Of a DNA stretch of 41,900 bases, positions 23,122 to 32,684 are shown piece after piece. Within the stretch, counting starts at the first letter, position 1. Each line of letters opens with the position of its first letter. Source of the DNA: an uncultured Veillonellaceae bacterium. Its GTDB lineage: Bacteria; Bacillota; Negativicutes; Selenomonadales; Selenomonadaceae. Made by a program: the position numbers and the translations under genes. The stretch lies in NCBI GenBank assembly GCA_900315615.1, contig OMZT01000083.1, positions 1-41,900 on the forward strand. The letters are read 5' to 3'. The notes under the pieces were generated by a model. It did not search any database and had not been told where the DNA came from. It saw nothing but the letters and a program-made list of their open reading frames with translations.

Positions 23122-25341
23122 GTGGCGGCAGAGACAAAAAAAGCGACAGTGCGTAAAGCAAGGAAGACAAAGCCAAGGAATAAGGCACTCGTAGTTGTTG
23201 AGTCTCCGGCGAAGGCAAGGACGATAGAGAGATATCTGGGTAAGAATTATATAGTGCGCGCGTCGATGGGGCACTTGCGCGATTTGCCTAAGAGTCAATT
23301 CGGCATAGATGTTGATAATGATTTTGCCCCAAAATATATAAATATACGTGGTAAGGGACCAATCATAAAGGAATTGAAGAAGGATGCACAGAAAGCGTCG
23401 CGTGTATATCTGGCATCAGACCCTGATCGTGAGGGAGAAGCAATCGCGTGGCATCTGGCATATATACTCGGAATCGATCCAAATACTGACTGCCGCATTG
23501 TATTTAATGAGATAACAAAGCCAGCGATAAAGGCGGCTATAAAAGAACCGCATAGCATTAATATTGACCGTGTTGATGCACAGCAGGCTCGTCGTATGCT
23601 TGACCGCATAGTCGGATATAAGCTCAGTCCACTCCTGTGGCGTAAGGTGCGCAAGGGACTTTCGGCGGGCAGGGTACAGTCTGTTACCGTGAAGATGATA
23701 TGCGAACGTGAGCGTGAGATCCAGGCATTTGAGTCGGTTGAGTACTGGACTATCGATGCTAAGTTCCGAAAGGGGCGTACTCAGTATAAAGCAGAACTCG
23801 TTGAGATAGATGGTGAAAAACCGTCGATAAGTAATAAAACGTCAGCGGATTCTATCGTGAGTGAGCTTTCACAGCAGGCGTTTGTTGTCAAGGATATCCG
23901 CAAGAGCAGTAGGAAAAGGAAACCATCAGCGCCATTTACGACGAGCAGTATGCAGCAGGATGCCGCGAGAAAGCTTGGATTTACTTCGAGACGTACGATG
24001 AGCATTGCGCAGCAGCTTTATGAAGGCATCGAACTCGGTAGAAGTGGTCCAGTTGGACTTATAACATATATGAGAACCGATTCGACTCGTATATCTGCCC
24101 TGGCACTGGGCGAAGCCAGACAATACATTGAATCCGAATTCGGTACTGAGTATCTTCCAGATAAAGCTAATATATATGCTGCAAGTAAGCAGGCGCAGGA
24201 TGCACATGAAGCTATACGGCCAACCAGCGCTGAGCTTGTACCATCTAAGATAGAGAAGTACCTTACGAAGGAACAGTTTAAGCTCTACAGGCTGATTTGG
24301 CAGCGTTTTATTGCTAGTCAGATGAAGCCAGCTGTTTATGATACGATGACAGTATCGATCGTGGCTGGCAGCAGATATGTCCTTAGGGCGCGTGGATCAA
24401 GACAGGTATTTCCTGGCTTTATGAAAGTGTACGCAGGACCGGAGAAAAAGGAAAAGGATGTTTTGCTTCCAGAATTATCAGAGGGTGAGCAGCTCTCACT
24501 CTCCAATCTGGATCCAGAGCAACATTTCACAGAACCACCACCAAGATATAATGATGCATCTCTCGTAAAGACGTTGGAGGAGAAAGATATAGGCCGTCCA
24601 AGCACGTATGCGCCTATCATAGAAACGATAATACATCGTGGATATGTAGTGAGGCGAGATAAGCACTTTCAGCCTACCGAACTGGGGTTCATAGTAACAG
24701 AGCTTCTCGAGAAACACTTTAAGGATATAGTAGATGAGAAGTTTACCGCGGGACTTGAAAACGAGCTGGATGAGGTCGCTGAGGGAAAAGTGAATAAGAA
24801 CGATCTGCTTCGTGAATTCTACAAACCATTTAGCGAGACATTAGAAAAAGCCGATGAGGCTATAGGACATGTGGAGCTCCCCGTTGAGGTGTCTGATGTC
24901 AAATGTGAGCTGTGTGGTCGTATGATGGTTGTAAAGCAAGGCAGATATGGCAAGTTCCTAGCATGTCCTGGATTTCCTGAGTGCCGGAATACAAAACCGT
25001 TGCTAGTGGATACAGGTGTGAAATGCCCTAAATGCGGTGGAAGCATAGTGGAACGGAAATCACGCAGGGGGCGTGTTTTCTACGGTTGTGCCAATTATCC
25101 AAAATGTGATTACGTGACATGGGATCAGCCTCAAAAAGAAAAATGCCCCAAGTGTGGAGCCTTCATGATGAAGCACCGATATAAGAATGGTCGTGCCATA
25201 CTGTATTGCAGCAATGATGACTGCGAGACGCGCGTAAATCATCCAATAAATAAAGAACTCGAGAAGATGCGAAAGAAACAGGCCGAGAAGAAAGCCGCTG
25301 CGGCCGAGGATAAGAACCTAAAACCGGAGGATAATGAATGA
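23122..25341 (+). CDS. topA: DNA topoisomerase I
   Basis: This 739-residue type IA enzyme relaxes negative supercoils. A basic tail of about 20 residues precedes the TOPRIM domain with [11 protein letters not shown] (catalytic Glu27) and the acidic SDPDREGEA motif (99-107). The active-site Tyr is Y316 in [12 protein letters not shown]. The C-terminus holds three Cys4 zinc ribbons (CELCGR...CPGFPEC, CPKCGG...CANYPKC, CPKCGA...CSNDDC), as in other Firmicutes TopA, followed by a charged tail. The start is GTG 23122, the first base after the dprA stop, and the gene ends in an ATGA overlap with trmFO. Order dprA-topA-trmFO matches Bacillus. Confidence 0.97.
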   Translation: MAAETKKATVRKARKTKPRNKALVVVESPAKARTIERYLGKNYIVRASMGHLRDLPKSQFGIDVDNDFAPKYINIRGKGPIIKELKKDAQKASRVYLASDPDREGEAIAWHLAYILGIDPNTDCRIVFNEITKPAIKAAIKEPHSINIDRVDAQQARRMLDRIVGYKLSPLLWRKVRKGLSAGRVQSVTVKMICEREREIQAFESVEYWTIDAKFRKGRTQYKAELVEIDGEKPSISNKTSADSIVSELSQQAFVVKDIRKSSRKRKPSAPFTTSSMQQDAARKLGFTSRRTMSIAQQLYEGIELGRSGPVGLITYMRTDSTRISALALGEARQYIESEFGTEYLPDKANIYAASKQAQDAHEAIRPTSAELVPSKIEKYLTKEQFKLYRLIWQRFIASQMKPAVYDTMTVSIVAGSRYVLRARGSRQVFPGFMKVYAGPEKKEKDVLLPELSEGEQLSLSNLDPEQHFTEPPPRYNDASLVKTLEEKDIGRPSTYAPIIETIIHRGYVVRRDKHFQPTELGFIVTELLEKHFKDIVDEKFTAGLENELDEVAEGKVNKNDLLREFYKPFSETLEKADEAIGHVELPVEVSDVKCELCGRMMVVKQGRYGKFLACPGFPECRNTKPLLVDTGVKCPKCGGSIVERKSRRGRVFYGCANYPKCDYVTWDQPQKEKCPKCGAFMMKHRYKNGRAILYCSNDDCETRVNHPINKELEKMRKKQAEKKAAAAEDKNLKPEDNE

Positions 25342-26651
25342 AGAAGGTCGTTGTTATAGGCGCTGGGCTTGCAGGAAGTGAGGCTGCCTGGCAGGCTGCA
25401 GTGCGAGGGTGCCGAGTGGAGCTGCATGAGATGCGCCCTCGTGTTCAGACGCCAGCGCATAAGACAGGAGCGTTTGCTGAGCTTGTGTGCAGCAATTCTC
25501 TGAGAGCGGCAGGTATGGAGAATGCGGCTGGCCTTCTTAAGGAAGAGATGCGTACTCTAGGATCGATCATCATGGAGGCAGCGGATGCCACAGCAGTACC
25601 TGCGGGTGGAGCACTGGCAGTGGATCGAGTCGGGTTCAGCAGCTACGTGACAAAGAAGCTAAAGGAGCATCCCCTTATAGATATCATCGAAGAAGAGGTA
25701 GAGCGGATACCGACTTCTGATGATGCCGTGACTATAGTGGCTACCGGGCCACTTACATCGGGAAGTATAGCAGAGGATATTACTGAACGCACAGGCAGCG
25801 AAGATTTACATTTCTTCGATGCTGCGGCACCTGTCGTAGAAGCGTCATCCATAGATATGTCTAAGGCGTTTCGCGCTTCTCGCTATGGAAAGGGAGAGGC
25901 TGCTTATATCAATTGCCCTATGAATGAGGATGAATATGATGCTTTTTGGACTGAACTTGTGAATGCTGAGACGGCTGAAGTGCATGGATTTGAAAAAAAG
26001 ATGGTTTTTGAAGGATGCATGCCGGTTGAGGTCATGGCATCGAGGGGAAAGGATACACTGCTTTATGGACCACTGAAGCCTGTTGGACTTGAAGATCCAC
26101 GCACAGGCTCAAGACCATATGCAGTCGTTCAGCTTAGGCAGGATAATGCGGCTGCAACATTATATAATATCGTTGGCTTCCAGACGCATCTGAAGTGGCC
26201 GGAGCAGAAGCGGGTATTCCGCATGATTCCTGGATTGGAGAACGCATCATTTGTACGATATGGTGTTATGCATCGCAATACATTCATGAATTCGCCGAAG
26301 TATATGACAGCCTCTCTAGAGCTGAAAGGAGAGCATGGTCTATTCTTCGCAGGGCAGATGACGGGGGTAGAGGGCTATATCGAGTCAGCAGCTTCTGGAA
26401 TCGTTGCTGGTATAAATGCCGCTAGAGAGGCTGCCGGACGCAATACTGTCGTGTTCCCACCTGAGACTGCTCATGGTGCGCTTTGCCATTACATCACATC
26501 GGCGGAGGGCAAGCATTTTCAGCCTATGAATATAAATTTCGGCATTATGCCACCTTTGGGTGAGCGTATACGCGATAAAAAGGAAAAGAAGCGCAGGATA
26601 TCTGAGCGTGCATTAGAATCGCTCAGGGTATTCGCGCGTGAAGAACTATAA
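25338..26651 (+). CDS. trmFO: tRNA uridine-54 C5 methyltransferase TrmFO
   Basis: This 437-residue FAD- and folate-dependent enzyme makes ribothymidine at position 54 of tRNA, using methylenetetrahydrofolate. The FAD loop [18 protein letters not shown] lies at the N-terminus (residues 4-21), followed by [30 protein letters not shown]. The C-terminal half shows [22 protein letters not shown] and [14 protein letters not shown]. The Cys in ELVCSNSLR and a later Cys (FEGCMPVE) correspond to the catalytic pair. Length fits. ATG 25338 overlaps the topA stop. The Bacillus neighbour codV/xerC, usually next, is absent; hslV follows after 16 bases. Confidence 0.96.
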   Translation: MKKVVVIGAGLAGSEAAWQAAVRGCRVELHEMRPRVQTPAHKTGAFAELVCSNSLRAAGMENAAGLLKEEMRTLGSIIMEAADATAVPAGGALAVDRVGFSSYVTKKLKEHPLIDIIEEEVERIPTSDDAVTIVATGPLTSGSIAEDITERTGSEDLHFFDAAAPVVEASSIDMSKAFRASRYGKGEAAYINCPMNEDEYDAFWTELVNAETAEVHGFEKKMVFEGCMPVEVMASRGKDTLLYGPLKPVGLEDPRTGSRPYAVVQLRQDNAAATLYNIVGFQTHLKWPEQKRVFRMIPGLENASFVRYGVMHRNTFMNSPKYMTASLELKGEHGLFFAGQMTGVEGYIESAASGIVAGINAAREAAGRNTVVFPPETAHGALCHYITSAEGKHFQPMNINFGIMPPLGERIRDKKEKKRRISERALESLRVFAREEL

Positions 26652-26667
26652 CAAAGGAGATAATAAG

Positions 26668-27207
26668 ATGCAAGAATTTCATGCAACTACAATATGTGCG
26701 GTAAGGCACGGAGGAAAAACAGCTATGGCTGGTGATGGGCAGGTCACCATGGGAGAGAGCGTCGTTATGAAGGCAACGGCACGCAAGATACGTAAGATGT
26801 ATCATGGGAAGGTACTTGCTGGCTTTGCTGGATCAGTTGCAGATGCATTTGCATTACTCGAGAGGTTTGAATCAAAGCTGGAATCATACAGCGGTAACAT
26901 TGAGCGCGCGGCAGTTGAGCTCGCTAAGGATTGGCGCACAGATCGCGCACTACGTAAGCTGGAAGCATTACTGTTACTAGCTGATAATAAGCACATGCTT
27001 GTCCTGTCGGGTACTGGAGAGGTCATAGAGCCTGATGGAGACGTGGCAGCAATCGGTTCAGGTGGCTTTTTCGCAATGGCAGCAGGCCGTGCGATGGTGG
27101 CACATACAGATATGTCTGCGGCAGATATAGCCAGAGAATCACTGAATATCGCATCCGACATTTGCGTGTTTACGAATCATAATATTATCGTGGAGGAATT
27201 AGACTGA
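26668..27207 (+). CDS. hslV: ATP-dependent protease subunit HslV (ClpQ/CodW)
   Basis: This 179-residue peptidase of the proteasome-beta fold degrades proteins unfolded by HslU. The conserved start of the mature enzyme is [23 protein letters not shown], but six residues (MQEFHA) precede it. In E. coli the mature N-terminal Thr follows the initiator Met; in Bacillus CodW a Ser is exposed. Here Met is followed by Gln, so a further cleavage would be needed to expose Thr7. Other conserved parts are [45 protein letters not shown] and [24 protein letters not shown] lies eight to nine bases before ATG 26668. HslU follows one base after the stop. Confidence 0.95.
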   Translation: MQEFHATTICAVRHGGKTAMAGDGQVTMGESVVMKATARKIRKMYHGKVLAGFAGSVADAFALLERFESKLESYSGNIERAAVELAKDWRTDRALRKLEALLLLADNKHMLVLSGTGEVIEPDGDVAAIGSGGFFAMAAGRAMVAHTDMSAADIARESLNIASDICVFTNHNIIVEELD

Positions 27208-27208
27208 T

Positions 27209-28603
27209 ATGTATATGAATGAACAGACACCAAGGCAGATAGTAAAAGAACTCGATAAGTATATTGTCGGTCAGAGTGAGGCCAAGCGCTCTGTTGCAAT
27301 CGCACTCCGCAATCGCTGGAGAAGTCGCCAGCTGTCAAAAGAAATGAGCGACGACATTATACCTAAGAATATACTGATGATTGGATCTACCGGAGTTGGT
27401 AAGACGGAGATAGCACGCAGACTGGCGAAGTTCGTGGAAGCGCCATTCATAAAAGTAGAGGCGACGAAGTTCACTGAAGTCGGTTATGTCGGAAGAGACG
27501 TTGAATCCATAATAAGGGACCTGACAGAGATAGGTGTAAGGATGGTTCAAAAGGATCGCCTTGCCGGAGTACAAGAAAAGGCAAAGAAGCTTGCTGATGA
27601 ACGCATACTCGACGTGTTCGTACCAGAACCGGCGCAATCCTCGAATCCACTTTCTCGTCTATTCGGATCAGAAGAGAATGGTGAGGAAAAGAAGCAGGAT
27701 GATGATGAGAACCAGCCAAAATATGCAGCAGGCCGTGAATGGTGCCGTAAACGCCTTGAAAATGGTGAGCTTGAAGAAAAAGTCATAGAGATAGATGTCG
27801 CAGACAATAGCAAGCCCGTGACGGGAATGTTTGCAGGCTCTGGGTTTGAAGGCATGAGCGATAATATACAGGATATGATTGGCAGTCTCGTCCCTAAGAA
27901 GCATAGAAAGCGCAAGGTTACTGTATCTGAGGCGCGCAAGATATTTACCCAGGAAGAAGCAATGAAGCTCATCGATATGGAAGACGTACAGGAAAAGGCT
28001 GTACAGCTTGTTGAGCATACGGGAATCGTATTCCTTGATGAGATAGATAAGGTCGCATCGTCTAGCAGCAGCAATGGTGCTGACGTCTCTCGTGAGGGCG
28101 TGCAGAGGGATATTCTGCCGATAGTTGAGGGCTCTACGGTCATGACAAAGTACGGTCCCGTGAAGACAGACCACATATTGTTCATTGCGGCAGGTGCTTT
28201 CCATGTCTCTAAGCCGTCTGATCTTATACCGGAGCTGCAGGGAAGGTTCCCAATCCGTGTGGAGCTTAAATCATTGACGAAGGATGATTTCAAAAAGATA
28301 TTGACAGAGCCTCAGAACGCTTTGGTCAAGCAGTATAAGGCACTGCTATCAACGGAGAATATAGATTTGGAGTTCACAGACGATGCCATTGATCGTATCG
28401 CTGAGCTTTCTTGCGAGGTAAATGAATCCGCTGAGGATATCGGAGCACGACGCTTGCATACACTTCTTGAGAAGCTGCTTGAGGAGCTCTCATTCGATGC
28501 ACCTGACATGGATGAGGAAAAATTCACTATAGATGCGGCATACGTGGACGATAAGCTATCAGATATCGTCGTGAATAGAGATCTGAGTCAGTATATTCTG
28601 TAA
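27209..28603 (+). CDS. hslU: HslU ATPase (ClpY), unfoldase of the HslUV protease
   Basis: This 464-residue AAA+ protein forms a hexamer that unfolds substrates and feeds them into HslV. The N-terminal [23 protein letters not shown] precedes Walker A GSTGVGKT (59-66). The pore-loop region shows GYVGRDVES. The I-domain (about 110-240) is charged and variable. Walker B is IVFLDEIDK, and the sensor region and C-terminal domain with [21 protein letters not shown] follow. Length is usual. ATG 27209 is one base after hslV; ATG 27215 in frame is also possible because GGAGG lies about twelve bases before the first start. A promoter-like element and codY follow. Confidence 0.97.
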   Translation: MYMNEQTPRQIVKELDKYIVGQSEAKRSVAIALRNRWRSRQLSKEMSDDIIPKNILMIGSTGVGKTEIARRLAKFVEAPFIKVEATKFTEVGYVGRDVESIIRDLTEIGVRMVQKDRLAGVQEKAKKLADERILDVFVPEPAQSSNPLSRLFGSEENGEEKKQDDDENQPKYAAGREWCRKRLENGELEEKVIEIDVADNSKPVTGMFAGSGFEGMSDNIQDMIGSLVPKKHRKRKVTVSEARKIFTQEEAMKLIDMEDVQEKAVQLVEHTGIVFLDEIDKVASSSSSNGADVSREGVQRDILPIVEGSTVMTKYGPVKTDHILFIAAGAFHVSKPSDLIPELQGRFPIRVELKSLTKDDFKKILTEPQNALVKQYKALLSTENIDLEFTDDAIDRIAELSCEVNESAEDIGARRLHTLLEKLLEELSFDAPDMDEEKFTIDAAYVDDKLSDIVVNRDLSQYIL

Positions 28604-28606
28604 TAA

Positions 28607-28621
28607 AATTTACAGATTATA
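28607..28621. promoter_or_regulatory. Possible CodY box upstream of codY
   Basis: The 15 bases match the Bacillus CodY consensus (AATTTTCWGAAAATT) at 11 positions. It ends one base before the -35 TTGACA, where a bound repressor could interfere with polymerase. AT-rich DNA gives such matches by chance, so this is tentative. Confidence 0.35.
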
Positions 28622-28622
28622 T

Positions 28623-28650
28623 TTGACAATTAAGAAAAATATGATAGAAT
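28623..28650 (+). promoter_or_regulatory. Sigma-A promoter of codY
   Basis: A consensus TTGACA (28623-28628), 16-base spacer and TAGAAT (28645-28650) lie 20 bases after the hslU stop. The leader to codY would be about 57 bases. Confidence 0.85.
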
Positions 28651-28713
28651 AAAAAATAAGTATATTGATGTTAGCGTATGGGGTTAAGAACGGAAAAGGG
28701 GAGATATAATATT

Positions 28714-29493
28714 ATGGCAAAGGGTCTGTTAGAAAAGACACGTAAGATCAATCGTCTGCTGCAGCGCTCAAAAAGCGTGAAATATGACGACATATCGCGT
28801 GTCCTTAGCAATGTGATTGATGCAAATGTATATATTGTCGACAAAAAGGGTAAGATTTACGGATATGCTTTCGTGGACGACTTTGAATGTAATCTGATGA
28901 TAGACAACGTCGTTGATAATGGCGAATTTCCTAAGCATTATGTGAATTGGCTGCTGAAGATTGATGATACGTCACCAAATCTTCGCTCGAAGACCGGCAA
29001 ATGTGCTTTCGCTGAGAATAGTAAGTGTATTTATAATGGAAAAAATACGACCATAGTGCCGATCTATAGTGATGGTGATCGTATCGGCACCCTTGTCGTA
29101 GCAAAGTATGGCGAAGAATTTACAGATGATGACCTGCTTCTTGCAGAGTATGGAGCAACTGTCGTCGGTATGGAGATGCTTCGAGACCATACTAAGGAAG
29201 TAGAGATAGAGGCGCGTGAGAAAGCTACCGTTCAGATAGCGCTCTCAACACTTTCTTATTCGGAGATAGAAGCAGCCATCAGCATATTTGGCGCTATGCA
29301 AGATACGGAGGATCTTATCGTTGCATCTAAGATCGCTGACAAGGTGGGCATCACTCGCTCTGTAATCGTGAATGCACTTCGTAAGTTTGAATCTGCAGGG
29401 CTTATAGAATCCAAGTCACTTGGCATGAAGGGCACATTCATCAAGATAAAGAATGAGCATCTGCTTGATGAGATAGAGAAACTCAAACATTGA
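28714..29493 (+). CDS. codY: GTP- and branched-chain-amino-acid-sensing repressor CodY
   Basis: This 259-residue global regulator of nutrient-limited genes has an N-terminal GAF sensor domain (1-155) with the linker EYGATVVGMEMLRD and a C-terminal winged helix. Its recognition region ASKIADKVGITRSVIVNALRKFESAGLIES (204-233) is nearly identical to Bacillus and Clostridium CodY. By eye the GAF domain is of clostridial type: the Bacillus Arg61 that holds the amino-acid carboxylate aligns with Met62, and two Cys (97 and 105) are shared with clostridial forms. ATG 28714 follows GGGGAGA; an upstream in-frame ATG at 28678 adds twelve unlike residues. It has its own promoter and terminator and sits upstream of flgB, a gene order conserved with Bacillus. 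Confidence 0.97.
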   Translation: MAKGLLEKTRKINRLLQRSKSVKYDDISRVLSNVIDANVYIVDKKGKIYGYAFVDDFECNLMIDNVVDNGEFPKHYVNWLLKIDDTSPNLRSKTGKCAFAENSKCIYNGKNTTIVPIYSDGDRIGTLVVAKYGEEFTDDDLLLAEYGATVVGMEMLRDHTKEVEIEAREKATVQIALSTLSYSEIEAAISIFGAMQDTEDLIVASKIADKVGITRSVIVNALRKFESAGLIESKSLGMKGTFIKIKNEHLLDEIEKLKH

Positions 29494-29505
29494 TACAAAT
29501 ATACT

Positions 29506-29541
29506 AAAGAGGCAGGAAGGATGAATCTTTCCTGTCTCTTT
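29506..29541 (+). terminator. Probable terminator after codY
   Basis: About thirteen base pairs form between 29506-29518 (AAAGAGGCAGGAA) and 29529-29541 (TTCCTGTCTCTTT), one of them G-U. The U-tract is short, so termination may be partial. Confidence 0.75.
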
Positions 29542-29644
29542 GCTTATATTGTATAAGACGAACGAAAAAAGCTTGGATATCTATAAAATACTGTCGATTA
29601 ATCATTATATATTACAGATACTGTACATAATGGGAAAAAGGTCA

Positions 29645-29659
29645 CTTTTTCAAAAAAAT
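29645..29659. promoter_or_regulatory. Possible CodY box upstream of the flagellar operon
   Basis: This AT-rich 15-mer matches the CodY consensus at 11 of 15 positions. It lies in the region between the codY terminator and the candidate flgB promoter, where Bacillus CodY is known to repress the fla/che operon. The match includes homopolymer runs and is weak alone. Confidence 0.3.
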
Positions 29660-29690
29660 ATATTTAGAGCTTTTTCTTAATAAAAAAAGA

Positions 29691-29699
29691 TGGTAAAAT
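29691..29699 (+). promoter_or_regulatory. Candidate extended -10 promoter of the flagellar operon
   Basis: TG (29691-29692) one base before TAAAAT (29694-29699) makes an extended -10 element; the -35 region (TTTTTC, 29671-29676) is poor. The rest of 29542-29690 is AT-rich with no gene. The leader to flgB would be near 87 bases. No sigma-28-type promoter was convincing. Confidence 0.45.
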
Positions 29700-29792
29700 G
29701 GATAGCGGTTATTTTTGCTTAAAAGAGGATTTAAAAGAAAAAACGTAGAAAATGACATATACGTGTGTGTGGTATGTTGGGAGGGAAAAGCC

Positions 29793-30209
29793 GTGCTGGA
29801 GAATATAGTTGCGAATAAACCAATCGATGTTATGGAGCGTGGATTACAGGCAGCAAATCTTCGTCAGGCAGTGACGGCTGATAATATAGCGAATGTCAAT
29901 ACTCCAAATTTCAAGAAAAGCAGCGTTATCTTTGAAGATATGCTTGCAAAGGAATTGGGATTGGATGATGATAAGAGGAAGCTGAAACTTGTTAGGACTA
30001 ATGACAGGCATCTGCCAGTGCTTCCTCCAGGGAAAGTCTACGCGAAGACTCAGCTTGATAATTCTACCACGATGCGCGTCGATAATAATAATGTCGATAT
30101 AGATAAAGAAATGGCAGGATTAGCAGAGAATCAGATATATTTTAATGCGTTGACGCGCAGCATAGGCTCTTATATGAGCCGAATTAAGAGTGTAATAACA
30201 AGCAGATAA
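29793..30209 (+). CDS. flgB: Flagellar basal-body rod protein FlgB
   Basis: This 138-residue protein forms the proximal part of the flagellar rod in the periplasm. The N-terminal rod motif LRQAVTADNIANVNTPNFKKSSV (residues 24-46) and the C-terminal IDKEMAGLAENQIYFNALTRSI helix are typical of rod/hook proteins, which lack a cleaved signal and are exported by the flagellar type III apparatus. The start is taken as GTG 29793, preceded by GGGAGGG; a longer reading from 29715 adds 26 unlike residues. It opens a long operon whose order flgB-flgC-fliE-fliF-fliG-fliH-fliI-fliJ matches Bacillus. Confidence 0.95.
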   Translation: MLENIVANKPIDVMERGLQAANLRQAVTADNIANVNTPNFKKSSVIFEDMLAKELGLDDDKRKLKLVRTNDRHLPVLPPGKVYAKTQLDNSTTMRVDNNNVDIDKEMAGLAENQIYFNALTRSIGSYMSRIKSVITSR

Positions 30210-30239
30210 ATACGATTTTGTTATGAAAAGAGGGATATC

Positions 30240-30689
30240 ATGAGCATGTTCGGCAATATAGAGGCATCTGCCTCGGGCATGACCGCGGAGCGTTTGCGCA
30301 TGGATGTAATTTCCAATAATCTGGCTAATGCGAACACGACCAGAACAGCTGGCGGAGGACCTTATAAACGCCGCTATGTCGTTTTTCAGCCAAGAGATAA
30401 TAATGACCCGTCTTTTTTGAAGATGCTTCGTGGACAGATAGATCGTTCACAGCCAGGGGATGGTGTCAGAGCAGTGGGGATAGGTACTGATAACACACAG
30501 GGACCACTTGTATATGATCCTGGTCATCCAGATGCGAATGCGCAGGGATATGTTGAACGTCCAAATGTGAATGTCGTTGCTGAGATGATTGATATGATTA
30601 CGGCTTCAAGAGCTTATGAGGCTAATGCTACGGCAATCAGCTCGGCCAAGAGTATGGCTTCGCAGGCATTGAGCATAGGACGTAGCTGA
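30240..30689 (+). CDS. flgC: Flagellar basal-body rod protein FlgC
   Basis: This 149-residue rod protein has the shared N-terminal motif ASASGMTAERLRMDVISNNLANANTTR (residues 9-35) and a C-terminal helix with YVERPNVNVVAEMIDMITASRAYEANATAISSAKSM, the diagnostic FlgC end. It assembles next to FlgB above the MS ring. Length is standard, and ATG 30240 follows AGAGGGATATC. It lies 30 bases after flgB and 33 bases before the fliE start. Confidence 0.97.
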   Translation: MSMFGNIEASASGMTAERLRMDVISNNLANANTTRTAGGGPYKRRYVVFQPRDNNDPSFLKMLRGQIDRSQPGDGVRAVGIGTDNTQGPLVYDPGHPDANAQGYVERPNVNVVAEMIDMITASRAYEANATAISSAKSMASQALSIGRS

Positions 30690-30722
30690 TAATGTTTTTT
30701 CATAATGATAGAAGGTGACGTA

Positions 30723-31025
30723 ATGCAGGTAGAAGCATTGCAGATGACGCCGGTGCAGATGACCGGTGAAAGTCATCTGGGGGAGACGACCCCAAAGGAA
30801 GAAGCAAAGTCATTCGGTGATTGCCTCATTGATGCACTTAAAGAAACGAATGCGTTGCAGCATCGTTCCGATGAGCTTAATGAGGCATTGGCTGCAGGCA
30901 GGATAGATGATGTATCACAGGTGGTTATAGCGAGTGAAAAGGCAGAGATTGCTATGCAGCTCACTATGCAGGTTAGGAACCGTGCTGTAGAGGCATATCA
31001 GGAAATATCCCGTATGCAGATTTAA
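30723..31025 (+). CDS. fliE: Flagellar hook-basal body protein FliE
   Basis: This 100-residue protein joins the MS ring to the rod. The C-terminal region VVIASEKAEIAMQLTMQVRNRAVEAYQEISRMQI is the conserved FliE helix pair; the N-terminal third is variable. ATG 30723 has AGAAGGTGA four to five bases upstream, better than the ATG at 30705, which would add six residues and has no such site. The gene sits between flgC and fliF, its usual place. Confidence 0.95.
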   Translation: MQVEALQMTPVQMTGESHLGETTPKEEAKSFGDCLIDALKETNALQHRSDELNEALAAGRIDDVSQVVIASEKAEIAMQLTMQVRNRAVEAYQEISRMQI

Positions 31026-31097
31026 TGTTATAGCGCTGAGATACGGCCGTCACATTGATGACAGCCGATAGATTGAAGATGCGAAGGGATTGAGATA

Positions 31098-32684
31098 ATG
31101 GCAGATTGGAAAGAGCGGTATCTGCAGCTTTGGCAAAAATTCAATAAGCGTCAGCGCTATATGATAATCGGTGTTGCTGTACTTCTTCTGGTGGTCATAC
31201 TTGGCACTAGCTTTTGGTATGGCAGCAAACCTGACATGGTACCTTTGTTTACCAATATGGAAACCAAGGATGCAGGGGAAGTTGCATCGAAGCTGAAGGA
31301 AAGCAAAGTCGAATACAAGGTGCAGCAAGGGTCAAAAGGCACTACTATTCTGGTGCCATCGGCTCGGGTCGATACATTGAGACTGGATCTTGCTTCACAG
31401 GGACTCCCACGCGGACCTAAGGGATTTGAGATATTCGATGACAGTAAGCTTGGTGTCACCGAATTCCAGAATAAGGTTAATTATTTGCAGGCATTGCAGG
31501 GTGAGCTGACGCGTACTATAGAGCAGCTGGATGCTGTTGAGAGCGCACGTGTTCATATAGTCCTTCCAGAGGACAGCCTGTATAAGAAGAATGAGAAGCC
31601 GGCAACAGCTTCTATAATGTTGCATATAAAGCCTAATCAGTCACTGAAGCGGAAGGAGATAAAGGGCATAGTCAACCTTGCTGCGCATAGCGTGCAGGGA
31701 CTGCGGCCAGAAAATATCACTATCGTTGATGAGACAGGTAAAATACTCAATGATCCTGACGATCAGGAAGATGGCGTCAGCACGAAGACTGTTACCCAGA
31801 TTGAAATGACCAAGAAGATGCAGGATAATATGACGAAGGATATACAGACACTTCTTGATCAGACTCTAGGTGAGGGTCGTGCAGCTGTTCGCGTTAATCT
31901 TGAGCTTGATTTCGATCAGCGCCAGACTGACAGCCAGACATATACACCAGTTGTCGATGATGCTGGAATAGTACGTAGCGAGCAGACGACCAACGAGACA
32001 TATAATGGAACGTCTACGAACCCGGGCGGTCCTGCTGGCACTCAGTCTAACGTACCAGGCTATGTTGCAGAAGCTGGTAATTCCCAGGCGGATTACAGCA
32101 AGAAGGAAGCTACGCGCAACTATGAAGTAAACGAGGAGAAAAAGAAGGTAATCGCTTCTCCAGGGTCCATAAAGCGCGTTAACGTGGCTGTGCTTGTCAA
32201 TGATGATGTTACACAGGCACAGCAGGATAGCATATTGAGATCAGTGACATCTGCCGCGGGTATCAATACCGACCGTGGTGATACGATTTCAGTTGAACCT
32301 TTGCCTTTCAGCACGGCTGCGGCAGATAGGCGCGCGGCCGAGGAGAAAGCTGCAAAGGATGCACAAAATCGCCTGTACGGCATGATCGCTGCAGGCATCC
32401 TGCTTGTGCTATTGATTATTGCGTATGCGATCTATGCGCGCAGAAAGAGAAAGCGTGAAGAGCAGGAAGCACTCGAGGAGCAGCAGCGTCTTGAGGCTCT
32501 TGCAAGGCAGCGTGAGGATGAGGAGCGTGCTGCAGCTATAGAGGCAGGAGAAGTAGCAGAAGAAGAGATGACTGAGGAAGAACTCCAGAACATGACGCAG
32601 CGTCAGGCATTGGATGATTTGATTCATCAAAAGCCTGCAGAGATGGCTATGCTTATTAAGACGTGGCTTTCGGAGGATGAGTAA
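31098..32684 (+). CDS. fliF: Flagellar MS-ring protein FliF
   Basis: This 528-residue membrane protein forms the MS ring, the base of the motor and export gate housing. Membrane segments lie at about residues 21-42 and 430-450. Between them are the ring-building domains, with TKDAGEVASKLKESKVEYKV, ASQGLPRGPKGFEIFDDSKLGVTEFQNKVNY and ALQGELTRTIEQLDAVESARVHIVLPE. A Gly/Pro/Thr-rich stretch (about 300-330) is the variable loop. The acidic C-terminal tail ending in MLIKTWLSEDE binds FliG. The fliG start directly follows the stop, with no gap. Confidence 0.97.
   Translation: MADWKERYLQLWQKFNKRQRYMIIGVAVLLLVVILGTSFWYGSKPDMVPLFTNMETKDAGEVASKLKESKVEYKVQQGSKGTTILVPSARVDTLRLDLASQGLPRGPKGFEIFDDSKLGVTEFQNKVNYLQALQGELTRTIEQLDAVESARVHIVLPEDSLYKKNEKPATASIMLHIKPNQSLKRKEIKGIVNLAAHSVQGLRPENITIVDETGKILNDPDDQEDGVSTKTVTQIEMTKKMQDNMTKDIQTLLDQTLGEGRAAVRVNLELDFDQRQTDSQTYTPVVDDAGIVRSEQTTNETYNGTSTNPGGPAGTQSNVPGYVAEAGNSQADYSKKEATRNYEVNEEKKKVIASPGSIKRVNVAVLVNDDVTQAQQDSILRSVTSAAGINTDRGDTISVEPLPFSTAAADRRAAEEKAAKDAQNRLYGMIAAGILLVLLIIAYAIYARRKRKREEQEALEEQQRLEALARQREDEERAAAIEAGEVAEEEMTEEELQNMTQRQALDDLIHQKPAEMAMLIKTWLSEDE

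Noticed and set aside
27547-28293. 248-codon minus-strand frame inside hslU
   Set aside because: Serine-rich translation typical of the antisense of a coding region; no ribosome site or homology seen.
29593-29600. Sigma-28-type -10 (GTCGATTA) upstream of flgB
   Set aside because: No TAAA-like -35 at the required spacing; match to the -10 is partial.
31043-31063. Small hairpin between fliE and fliF
   Set aside because: Three plus four pairs broken by a mismatch; too weak to call.
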